Origin: Candidatus Obscuribacterales bacterium
GTDB taxonomy: Bacteria; Cyanobacteriota; Vampirovibrionia; Obscuribacterales; Obscuribacteraceae
NCBI GenBank assembly: GCA_019752635.1
Contig: JAIELX010000058.1
Span: 1 to 33,774 of the forward strand
Direction of reading: 5' to 3'
DNA: 33,774 nucleotides
Part shown: piece after piece, positions 1 through 8,107 of the stretch
How the letters are laid out: each line of letters starts with the position of its first letter
How positions within the stretch are numbered: position 1 is the first letter of the stretch
Position numbers and translations under genes: made by a program
Notes under the pieces: generated by a model
Seen by the model: the letters and a program-made list of their open reading frames with translations, nothing else
Database searches by the model: none
What the model was told of the DNA's origin: nothing

Positions 1-2289
1 CACACTCGCTTCAGCAAAATCAACGGCGCCTATCTCGAGAACTTGTCGCGAGGTGGCGCGCGCAGAGCGGCGCAAGTCCGCGAGCTGATGAAAGGCTCGC
101 CGGTGCTGCTGCTCACCGCAACGCCGCTGCAAAACAACTTGTACGAACTGTGGGGGCTCGTCCAATACGTCGACCAAGACCAGCGCATCCTCGGTCGATT
201 CGACGAGTTCTGCACCATCTTTGCCACCGGCGAGGGCGGTCGCGCCGTCGTGCCCGAGATGGCGGAGACATTGCGGCGTCGCCTTTCACTCGTGCTCAAA
301 CGCACGTTGCGGCGCCAGGCGCAGCCATTCATGAAACAGCCCTTTCGCGCGCGGCACGTTCACACCGCTAATTTCAATGCGGCATCACAAGAGACCGAGC
401 TGTATCGCTCGATTAGCATCTGGCTCGGCAAAGAGGTTCTGGCAGCGTATCGTAAGGGGCGCCAGCTCATGGCGATTCAGCTGCGCCGACGCATGGCGAG
501 TTCAATCGAGGCGCTTGTTTCCGCCTTGTCTAGCGTGAAGGCGCGCATGCTGAAGATTCGCCAGACGGGCGTTTACCCCATGGCGGAGAAAGCTGACCTC
601 GACGATGACGAAGACTTGAGCGACGAGAGCGCCCCCATCCCGGTGGACATGCGCCTCCTGGAAGAAGATCTCGCCGAAGTGCAGCGCCTCGAAGCGCTCG
701 CAAGAAGCATCATGTCGGCTGGCTCAAGCGCGAAGAAAGAGAAGCTGCTCGACATCATCAAGCAGGTGCAGTCACGCTCGCTGGAAGGTGTTGTTTCCGA
801 TAAGGTTGTCATCTTCACGGAATCGCTCCGCACGATGGAGTCGCTGGTGGAGTATCTCGAAGCAAACGGCTTCAAAGATCAGGTCACCACATTCAGTGGC
901 GTCAACGATAGCGGCGCGGCACACCGGGCGCTGGCAGTATGGCAGAGCGAGGTCGGTCGTTTTCAGCGCGGGACAATTGAGCCATCGGCAGCCATCCGCG
1001 GGGCGTTGATTCATGAGTTCAAGACTCGCACCAAAATCTTTATTGCAACGGAAGCCGGTGCGAAAGGTTTGAACCTGCAGTTCTGCAATTGCTTGATCAA
1101 CTATGACTTGCCCTGGAATCCACAGCGCATCGAGCAACGCATCGGGCGCGTGCACCGCTACGGTCAGCAGCATGATGTTCTCATCGTCAATTTTATCAAT
1201 CTCTCCAATGAGGCTGAGCAGCGAGTCTATGAACTGCTCGCCCAAAAGCTCGATGTGTTTCAAACCACCCTTGGTGCGTCGGACACCATTATCTCCACGC
1301 CCGAAATCGCGCTGAATCTGGAAACGCGCATTAACGAAATGCTCAATCAGTGCCGCACGCAGGAAGAGATCAGAGATGCATTCGACAAACTCAATCTTGA
1401 AATCGACGAAGCAGAGCGTCAGCTTCGCGACGAAAAGCTCGCTGCGTCACGCAATCTCATTGCCGATTTCGACAATTCGGTCAAAGCTAAGCTTGGCAAA
1501 CTGGAAGGCGAATTGGCACCGGCGCTCAGTCGTGCAGATGATACTCTGCTGCAACTCATCCGCACTGCTGACGGCGCGGTAGAGGTGCTGGGAGAAGAAG
1601 GACCGCGCACGCTTGTCAAATGGAACGGAACGCTGTATCACATTGGACCACCGGTAGACCCGAGCGAGCAGATGGGTGAACCGCTGCACCAGGAGCATCC
1701 CGAGGTGCTTTCCCTGATGGAAAGTTGCATCGCAACCACCGATGGGCAAATATTTGATATGGGGGCGGACACCACCGGCGCGCTAATCGGCGATTGTTAT
1801 CGAGTGCAGCTCTCCGGGCTGGAGGAAGAAGAGCGAATCATGATTGTAGGTCAATGCGATCTCCCGCAATTCAAACCCTACTGCGTCGATTCACTTGAGA
1901 CTGGGCTGGCGACATTGAAGCGGGAAGCGGAAGAGCATCAGCGCGAATATATTGATCGCTTACTCGCGCAGATTGACTCGCGCAGGGACGACCTGCGAAA
2001 GTGTAATGATTCTCGCCTTACAGATCTGCAGAAGAAGCTCGATGCCGCGCAGCGAGCACGCAAATCCGCCACCAGCTTAGACGCTGCATCCAAAGCGCAA
2101 ACCGAGCAAAAGAAGTTACGCACCCAAATCGACAACCTGCGCGCCGAGTCACAGCAGGACATGACCACGCGCTTGAGCGAGCTGGATGAAGAAGAGCGAA
2201 AAGTGCGCACGATGCAATTCGTAGAGGTTACGCCGACTCTATTGTTCACTGTTAAACAAACATCCAACGCGGGGAGAACGCCGGCATGA
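1..2289 (+). CDS. SNF2-family DNA helicase/translocase, 5' partial
   Basis: The reading frame is open from base 1, so the N-terminus lies upstream; a TTG at 43 is only an internal codon. Of the SNF2 motor, motif III is visible (TATPLQNNLYELWG, about 115-160), followed by motif V (GAKGLNLQ) and motif VI (QRIGRVHRYGQ) at about 1055-1165. Walker A and the DEAH box must lie outside. After the motor comes a roughly 370-residue tail with an alpha-helical, charged coiled-coil stretch at about 1900-2210. Such motors translocate on duplex DNA using ATP. The stop overlaps the next gene's start (ATGA at 2286-2289), so it is translationally coupled to an SbcD-like and an SbcC-like gene. The partner set suggests DNA remodelling or end-processing in defence. 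Family assignment is firm; the role is inferred. Confidence 0.88.
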   Translation, partial: HTRFSKINGAYLENLSRGGARRAAQVRELMKGSPVLLLTATPLQNNLYELWGLVQYVDQDQRILGRFDEFCTIFATGEGGRAVVPEMAETLRRRLSLVLKRTLRRQAQPFMKQPFRARHVHTANFNAASQETELYRSISIWLGKEVLAAYRKGRQLMAIQLRRRMASSIEALVSALSSVKARMLKIRQTGVYPMAEKADLDDDEDLSDESAPIPVDMRLLEEDLAEVQRLEALARSIMSAGSSAKKEKLLDIIKQVQSRSLEGVVSDKVVIFTESLRTMESLVEYLEANGFKDQVTTFSGVNDSGAAHRALAVWQSEVGRFQRGTIEPSAAIRGALIHEFKTRTKIFIATEAGAKGLNLQFCNCLINYDLPWNPQRIEQRIGRVHRYGQQHDVLIVNFINLSNEAEQRVYELLAQKLDVFQTTLGASDTIISTPEIALNLETRINEMLNQCRTQEEIRDAFDKLNLEIDEAERQLRDEKLAASRNLIADFDNSVKAKLGKLEGELAPALSRADDTLLQLIRTADGAVEVLGEEGPRTLVKWNGTLYHIGPPVDPSEQMGEPLHQEHPEVLSLMESCIATTDGQIFDMGADTTGALIGDCYRVQLSGLEEEERIMIVGQCDLPQFKPYCVDSLETGLATLKREAEEHQREYIDRLLAQIDSRRDDLRKCNDSRLTDLQKKLDAAQRARKSATSLDAASKAQTEQKKLRTQIDNLRAESQQDMTTRLSELDEEERKVRTMQFVEVTPTLLFTVKQTSNAGRTPA

Positions 2290-3365
2290 GATTCATTCAC
2301 ACGGCAGACTGGCAGCTCGGCATGGCGTTCGGGCATGTGCAAGAGAAAGCGGAAGTTCTGCGGCAGGCGCGAATGAATGCGGTGAAGCAAATCATCGCGC
2401 TGGCGGAAAGTGAGAAGGTCGACTTTGTCGTCGCCGCTGGCGACCTCTTCGATGATAACCGCATCTCGCCTTATATAGTGGAAGAGATGGCAAAGGTAGT
2501 GTCGCGCAGCCGCGTGCCCGTGTATCTGCTGCCGGGCAACCATGATCCACTCTCACCGGATAGCCCCTACGAGCGGTGCCCCAATCTGTTCAACAATTCC
2601 GCCATAGTCCTGCGGCGTGAAGAACCGATCGCAGTCCCCGGCGGTTATCTGTATCCCTGCCCTGCCCGCAGCCGCACTTCTAGCAATGATCCCACCACAT
2701 GGATTCCTGCACGCGGTGCCGACGATAGCATTCGCATCGGCATCGCACATGGTTCCGTTGGCACTCCGAATCCTACAGACTTTCCCATTGCGCCCGGCGC
2801 AGCGAAATCACGCGAGCTGGACTACTTAGCACTGGGACACTGGCACGGCGTAAAGAAAATCGACGAGCGCACATATTACTCGGGGGCACCAGAGCAAACT
2901 TCATTTGGCGAAACCAATGCCGGCAAAGTGTTGATGGTTGAGATAGACGCGCCGGGCGCATCGCCCAAGATTCGGGAGCATGCGGTCCACAAACTATTTT
3001 GGAGCGAAGAAAAACGAGAACTCAACAACGAGCAAGACGTCAGCGACCTGCTTAGCGACATTGAAGAATTGGCGGACGAAAACGGACTGTTTCGCTTATG
3101 CGTCCGCGGCGCATTGCCACAGCCGCAAATTGACCGCATCGAGCGCATTCCTGAAGATTGGTTTTTCCACTTTAAACTAGAGCTGGATGTTGCAGTAACG
3201 AATGGAACCTGGGAGTACAACCACCCGCTGCTGAACGAAATGTCTGCAATGCTGAAAGAGAAAACGAAGTCCGAATCGGATCTTGACGCAAGCGTTGCTC
3301 GCTTGGCTCTTTCGAAGCTGCATTTTCTTGTTAAACACGCTGGCTTCAATAGCGAGGAACCATAG
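2286..3365 (+). CDS. SbcD/Mre11-like metallophosphoesterase (DNA repair exonuclease family)
   Basis: This 359-residue calcineurin-like phosphoesterase shows the Mre11/SbcD metal-binding series: HTADWQLG (His5, Asp8), AAGDLFDD (Asp53), PGNHDP (84-88), AHGSVG (His156) and GHWHG (185-189). Proteins of this family use two Mn2+ ions to cut DNA and work with a Rad50/SbcC ATPase, which is the next gene. The start is fixed by the ATGA overlap with the helicase stop. Only 2 bp separate its stop from the ATPase start. The part after residue 200 is short and lacks an obvious extra domain. It is likely the nuclease subunit of a helicase-associated Mre11/Rad50-like complex. It may not be the housekeeping SbcD, given the island context. 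Confidence 0.88.
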   Translation: MRFIHTADWQLGMAFGHVQEKAEVLRQARMNAVKQIIALAESEKVDFVVAAGDLFDDNRISPYIVEEMAKVVSRSRVPVYLLPGNHDPLSPDSPYERCPNLFNNSAIVLRREEPIAVPGGYLYPCPARSRTSSNDPTTWIPARGADDSIRIGIAHGSVGTPNPTDFPIAPGAAKSRELDYLALGHWHGVKKIDERTYYSGAPEQTSFGETNAGKVLMVEIDAPGASPKIREHAVHKLFWSEEKRELNNEQDVSDLLSDIEELADENGLFRLCVRGALPQPQIDRIERIPEDWFFHFKLELDVAVTNGTWEYNHPLLNEMSAMLKEKTKSESDLDASVARLALSKLHFLVKHAGFNSEEP

Positions 3366-3367
3366 TC

Positions 3368-5872
3368 ATGCAACTTGTACGACTTGAGGTCACCAACTGG
3401 CGCGGCGTAGCTTCCAAAGTAATCGAGTTCGATGAGAGAATCACCGTGGTCGGTGGGGAAAACGAGTCAGGCAAATCATCGCTGAGAGCGGCACTGCGCG
3501 CCGCACTCCTGATGCCCAGCGGAAAGGTCGGCGAGAAGAAGAAGCTAGAGCGAGAACGTCCGTGGGAAACCAGTTTGTATCCGACGGTTGAATTAGAATT
3601 TGTGGCAAATGGTGTCACTTGCTCGGTGAAGAAGGAGTTTCTGCGCAAGAAAGAGTGGGCGCAGCTCAGACGTGATGGCCGCCTCGTGGCGCAAGACGAC
3701 CAGGTGCAACCCGAACTGATGAAGTTGTTGGGCGATTCAGCAGAATGGATTGACGTGCTCTGGGGAGAGCAGGGGCGACTGACTTACGAAACCGCGCCCG
3801 AATCAATAAAGGGCAAGCTCGCTTCTGCGGCGCAGGCAACGGTACTACCCCAGGTGGCAGAGCTCGAGGAGTTGATTAATAAGGAGTACTTGCAATATTG
3901 GACTCCGTCTACGGCTAAGCCTAACAAGAATCTCAATGCAGTGAGAGCAGAAGCAATGGCGGCAGAAGAGCGCTTGGAAGAGGCAGAGCGTCGCCTTGAG
4001 GCGGCAAATAAAACTTCAGAGCACATCGGTCAAGCGACTATTCAGTTGGAAGCATTGAGAAGTGAATCCGAAAGACTTGAGGCGGAGTGGAAGAAAGGGC
4101 AAGAATCGATTGGTGCCTGGGAGAGCTACAACGCGGCACTCGCGAAGTCACAGCAGGCACTTGCGGCGGTGGCCACAGCGGAGCAGTGGCTTGAAAACTG
4201 GCAAGAACGCACCAAGAAATTGCGCGAATTGATACCACAAGGAGAGGTCTGGAAAGCACGCGCCGAGCAGCTTGAAGCACAAACTGCTAAAAAGCCGGAT
4301 CGTAAGGTCGTAGAAGAGCTAACTCGCAAGTTAAAGTACCTGGACCTTTCGATTGCCAGCGAGAAGTATCAGACCGCGCAGTCAATCTCCGTACCAAATG
4401 CATCTGAACTCGCCCGCGCCACTGAAATCGAAGCCGAACTCCACGAAATCGAAATCTCCCTCAAGCTCGGCGCCATGAAAGCCAAGTTTATGGCGGAGTC
4501 GGAAATATCGGTGTCGCTCGTGAACGAGCCCCCTGGGGGCGCGGGCATCCTGCCCGCTCCTGAATCCTTTACCACCGGACAAACCAAACAATGGGAATCC
4601 GTCCAAAGCTTCAACCTCCACATCCCCGGAGTAGCTCGACTAGAAGTTTCCTCTGGCAACCCAAACGTGGAATCCTCCGTTCAACGACGTGACGCATTAA
4701 ACCTCGAACTCACCGACTTCCTAAAAAAATGGCAAGCCACCGATCTCGACACCCTAACTCAAAAGTCCCAAGAAAAATCCGCTCAGTTAAAACAACTTCG
4801 TCCAGTCGATGCCGTCATGTTGCGAGCAACTCGCGAAGGTGTCGCTGACGCGACAGAAATCGACGCAGCATCGCTAGACCAGCGCGAGGCGATTATGGAG
4901 GCGCTGCCTTCGACTATCGCCATTGAGGAACAGCTGTGGAGCCAATCACACTCAGCGCATTCTGCGCAAATGACCGAGTATCAGGAGCTGATGAAGCAGA
5001 ACCCGGCGGTCGAGTGCAAAACCTTATGGCAGGGTTTGTTATCACATGCCGCCGCTATGCCGTCCATAGCCGGTCTCGCACCACAGGTGATTAATGAAAC
5101 TGCGACTTTGCAATTCTTGAATTCGGTCGCGACAGATGAAACAGCATGGAGTGAAAAAATCGAGCTGGCACGTCATGACGCAGAGCGCCTGGAACTTGAG
5201 GCGGTGCGCCCCGTGGGCGAAGAGTTAAGCAAAAAGATTCTTGACGACTTACGGACACTGGCTGACGCGAAGAAAACTTCCATCAACAACTTGAGCGCAA
5301 TGCTCAACCAGGCAATTGGGGAGATCAAGGGACGGGGCAACCTATTTGAGTTGTTAGTTCGCGCAAAGGAAGAGTTGGCAAAAGCCGAGGCGGAACAAGC
5401 ACGCGTAGACATGCAGGCTTATGCGATTCGAGAGCTGCACTCCACGTTCAATACAGCGCGACAGAGACTTCAAAAGGATGTAGTAGCACCGCTGCAGTTG
5501 CTGGTCGGAAAGCGCTTCGGCACCATCACCTCCGGTTTCTACAACGCTGTGGCGTTCGACTCCACGCTCAAGGCTAACGGCGTTGCTGCCACCAGTGTTG
5601 GCGCAACAGTTCCGCTAGATGACATTTCTTTTGGAACGCGCGAACAGCTCGCGCTTTTGACGAGATTGTGTTTGGCAGAGCTTCTTGCTGAGGGCGGCGA
5701 ACGGCAGGCGGTGATCTTGGACGACAACCTCGTTCACACCGATGCAGCACGCATGGCACTTGCCTGCAGGCTAATGGAAAACTCCGCACACGCGGTGCAA
5801 ATCGTTGTCTTCACCTGCCACCCTGAACGATATTCAGAATTTTCAGCGAAGCAGGTATTTATGCGCAGGTAG
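3368..5872 (+). CDS. SbcC/Rad50-like SMC-type ATPase
   Basis: The 834-residue protein has a split ABC/SMC ATPase. Walker A is GGENESGKSS at residues 29-38. A long helical coiled-coil centre follows, then an FGTREQLALL signature near 755 and Walker B (AVILDDN) near 780. Rad50-like ATPases clamp DNA and gate the partner nuclease, here the SbcD-like protein 2 bp upstream. GAGGA about 8 bp before the ATG supports the start. Two oddities are visible. No CxxC zinc-hook motif appears in the coiled-coil centre, unlike classical Rad50/SbcC. The stretch at about 4390-4830 has different codon choice (many C-ending codons, runs of cct/ccc) and carries a GC-rich palindrome read as GGAGILPAP. It is the last gene of the operon. 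Confidence 0.86.
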   Translation: MQLVRLEVTNWRGVASKVIEFDERITVVGGENESGKSSLRAALRAALLMPSGKVGEKKKLERERPWETSLYPTVELEFVANGVTCSVKKEFLRKKEWAQLRRDGRLVAQDDQVQPELMKLLGDSAEWIDVLWGEQGRLTYETAPESIKGKLASAAQATVLPQVAELEELINKEYLQYWTPSTAKPNKNLNAVRAEAMAAEERLEEAERRLEAANKTSEHIGQATIQLEALRSESERLEAEWKKGQESIGAWESYNAALAKSQQALAAVATAEQWLENWQERTKKLRELIPQGEVWKARAEQLEAQTAKKPDRKVVEELTRKLKYLDLSIASEKYQTAQSISVPNASELARATEIEAELHEIEISLKLGAMKAKFMAESEISVSLVNEPPGGAGILPAPESFTTGQTKQWESVQSFNLHIPGVARLEVSSGNPNVESSVQRRDALNLELTDFLKKWQATDLDTLTQKSQEKSAQLKQLRPVDAVMLRATREGVADATEIDAASLDQREAIMEALPSTIAIEEQLWSQSHSAHSAQMTEYQELMKQNPAVECKTLWQGLLSHAAAMPSIAGLAPQVINETATLQFLNSVATDETAWSEKIELARHDAERLELEAVRPVGEELSKKILDDLRTLADAKKTSINNLSAMLNQAIGEIKGRGNLFELLVRAKEELAKAEAEQARVDMQAYAIRELHSTFNTARQRLQKDVVAPLQLLVGKRFGTITSGFYNAVAFDSTLKANGVAATSVGATVPLDDISFGTREQLALLTRLCLAELLAEGGERQAVILDDNLVHTDAARMALACRLMENSAHAVQIVVFTCHPERYSEFSAKQVFMRR
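4541..4557. repeat. GC-rich palindrome inside the SbcC-like gene
   Basis: A perfect 7-bp inverted repeat, GCGGGCA / TGCCCGC with a 3-base spacer, lies in frame in the ATPase gene near residue 392. It encodes part of GGAGILPAP, which looks unlike the surrounding charged helix. It resembles the short hairpin elements scattered through some soil bacterial genomes, but only this copy is seen here, so calling it a dispersed element is inference. Confidence 0.5.
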
Positions 5873-6523
5873 TGAGTATCAGCAGATGTAAGCATGAAGC
5901 GGCATGAGAATCAATTCATCCAGATCCGGATAACGATGGATGGGGTAGGAAATAGCTTTAGCGGACTACGCCCAGCATTTAGAACCCGCATATTGCCAAG
6001 TTTGTTTTGGGAAGTTTCCCAAGTGCGGAATCATCATAGGATCACCAGAGAGAGGCACGGTGGTGGCAGAAGCAGCTGAATTCAGATCAACAGTCAGCGA
6101 CTAGCGTTCAGTTCTTCATTCCTGAATCGGTTCGCAGTCCTGTCCGTTCAACAGGTTAGGAGTTCAAGTCTCTTGCAGCCAAGCATTATGAGAAGCGGAT
6201 TTCGTTTGAGACCGCTCATCAATTCTGTTCGTCCGAGTCTCAACGAGCGCAGTTCTGCGGCGGTGTTGGACGAGCAAACTGCCACAACGCAAGAAGGCAT
6301 TATCGTGAATTCTGAAGTGGTGCACAGTAAGAGATGAGAGAACTAACAAGAGACAGGGGCGAAGCCGGTCTCTAACAAATTCCTTCTAACAATAACTGAA
6401 TTTTGTTACTGATTTTGGATGCCGTTGCCGCCCCCCCTCTTGACAACTTCCTCTTTCTCTCACAAGGTGGAATAATTATCCTCATATTTTCATTGTTTCA
6501 GCGCTCACCACGAAGGAACATCC
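5873..6523. other. Spacer between the helicase operon and hsdM
   Basis: About 650 bp with no convincing gene on either strand: the open frames are at most about 60 codons, lack good ribosome-binding sites and resemble nothing I know. A tRNA 3'-half-like stem-loop pair lies at 6139-6181. A TTGACA at 6440-6445 has no -10 hexamer at proper distance. The hsdM promoter presumably lies here but I cannot place it. Confidence 0.6.
6139..6181 (+). other. Possible tRNA 3'-half-like remnant
   Basis: A 5-bp stem with a 7-base loop (CCTGT, ccgttca, ACAGG; 6139-6155) is followed by a T-arm-like hairpin with a 7-base TTCAAGT loop (AGGAG/CTCTT; 6158-6174, one G-T pair) and then GCAGCCA. No matching 5' half or acceptor strand is visible upstream, the loop lacks the usual T before the would-be anticodon, and the variable region is too short. 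It could be a decayed tRNA fragment left at an integration site, or chance. Confidence 0.2.
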
Positions 6524-8107
6524 GTGCCAAGAGTCAAATCAAAATCCGCATCGACCAGGAACACTGCTGCAAATGTTGGCTATGAAGCACAACTCTGGCA
6601 GATGGCCGATGCCTTGCGCGGGAGCATGGATTCATCGGAGTATAAGCATGTAGCTCTCGGTTTACTCTTTCTAAAATACATTTCCGACGCCTTTGAGGAA
6701 AAACACGCCCAGCTTGAAACGGACCGCTGTCATGGCGCTGATCCAGAAGACCCCGATGAATACAGGGCGGATAACATTTTCTGGGTGCCGCCTGAAGCAC
6801 GATGGGAGAAACTGAAGGCTCAAGCCAAACTAGCCACCATCGGGCAAATAGTTGACGATGCGATGGCAGGTATCGAGCGTGACAACCCGACACTTAAGGG
6901 GGTTTTGCCGAAGGACTATGCGCGTCAGGCTCTGGATAAACAGCGGCTCGGTCAGCTCATTGATCTCGTAACCAATATCAAGGTCGGCGATGAAGAAAGC
7001 CGGTCCAAAGATGTTCTCGGGCGTATCTATGAGTATTTTCTGTCACAGTTTGCTAGCGCCGAAGGCAAGAAGGGCGGAGAATTCTACACACCGCGCTGCG
7101 TAGTCAAACTCCTGGTAGAGATGATTGAGCCATACAAAGGACGTGTTTACGACCCTTGCTGTGGCTCCTCAGGGATGTTCGTTCAATCTATAGAGTTCAT
7201 ACGGGCGCACGCCAATGGAAATGGTAATGGTGGCAAAGCCAAAGCCGATATATCAATCTACGGGCAAGAGTCCAATTACACTACATGGCGCCTAGCTAAA
7301 ATGAATCTCGCTATCCGCGGCATCGAGGGGCAAATCGCCCAAGGAGACACTTTTCACAATGATCGCTTTCCCGATCTGAAGGCAGATTTTATACTGGCAA
7401 ATCCGCCATTTAACGTGAGCGATTGGGGCGGCGATAGATTGCGCGACGACAAACGCTGGCAATTTGCTGCACCACCCTCAAGCAATGCAAACTTCGCCTG
7501 GGTGCAGCACATGATACATCATCTAGCACCATCAGGAACAGCCGGTTTTGTTCTTGCAAACGGTTCTATGTCATCGAACACGTCGGGGGAAGGCGACATC
7601 CGCAAGTCAATAGTCGAGGCTGACCTCGTTGATTGTATGATTGCTCTTCCAGGTCAGCTCTTCTATTCGACGCAAATTCCAGCGTGTCTGTGGTTTGTTG
7701 CGCGTGACAAGAAGAGCGGCCGTTTTCGAGACCGGCGCAACGAAGTCCTATTCATTGATGCCCGCAAGATGGGGCGAATGGTAGACCGGACACATAAAGA
7801 ACTTACCGATGACGATGTCAAAGAGATAGCCAATACTTACCATGCCTGGCGTGGCGAGAAGGATGCAGGTAAGTACGAAGATATTGCCGGCTTCTGCAAA
7901 ATTGCAAAGATCGAGGAAGTTCGTAAACACGGACATGTGTTAACCCCCGGAAGGTATGTAGGAACCGAAGTTCAAGAAGACGATGGGGAGCCATTTGAGG
8001 CGAAGATGCGCAACCTAGTTGCTCAGTTGCGTCAACAGCAAATCGAAGCACACACTCTTGATGCTGCCATTTCAGCCAACCTAAAGGAGCTCGGGTATGG
8101 CGAGTGA
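6524..8107 (+). CDS. hsdM: Type I restriction-modification DNA methyltransferase subunit HsdM
   Basis: The 527-residue N6-adenine methyltransferase starts at GTG 6524, with AAGGA 6 bp upstream. The HsdM N-terminal helical domain occupies about residues 15-150. The SAM-binding motif I region reads DPCCGSSGM (210-218) and the catalytic motif IV is NPPF (293-296), both typical of type I M subunits. With HsdS it methylates the host recognition sequence, and with HsdR it forms the restriction complex. Length is normal for the family. The 3' end overlaps hsdS by 11 bp, so the two are translated together. I see no disruption; it should be active. Confidence 0.97.
   Translation: MPRVKSKSASTRNTAANVGYEAQLWQMADALRGSMDSSEYKHVALGLLFLKYISDAFEEKHAQLETDRCHGADPEDPDEYRADNIFWVPPEARWEKLKAQAKLATIGQIVDDAMAGIERDNPTLKGVLPKDYARQALDKQRLGQLIDLVTNIKVGDEESRSKDVLGRIYEYFLSQFASAEGKKGGEFYTPRCVVKLLVEMIEPYKGRVYDPCCGSSGMFVQSIEFIRAHANGNGNGGKAKADISIYGQESNYTTWRLAKMNLAIRGIEGQIAQGDTFHNDRFPDLKADFILANPPFNVSDWGGDRLRDDKRWQFAAPPSSNANFAWVQHMIHHLAPSGTAGFVLANGSMSSNTSGEGDIRKSIVEADLVDCMIALPGQLFYSTQIPACLWFVARDKKSGRFRDRRNEVLFIDARKMGRMVDRTHKELTDDDVKEIANTYHAWRGEKDAGKYEDIAGFCKIAKIEEVRKHGHVLTPGRYVGTEVQEDDGEPFEAKMRNLVAQLRQQQIEAHTLDAAISANLKELGYGE

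Noticed and set aside
772..1263. Long open frame antisense to the SNF2 gene
   Set aside because: It lies wholly within a well-supported helicase motif region on the other strand and shows no family pattern of its own.
1..5872. Assignment of the first operon to DISARM or Dpd because of the SNF2 helicase
   Set aside because: None of the other hallmark genes of those systems is present in the window, and the partners are Mre11/Rad50-like instead.
6440..6478. TTGACA followed by AATAATTAT upstream of hsdM as a promoter
   Set aside because: The spacing between the hexamers is about 25 bp, too long for a normal sigma70 promoter.
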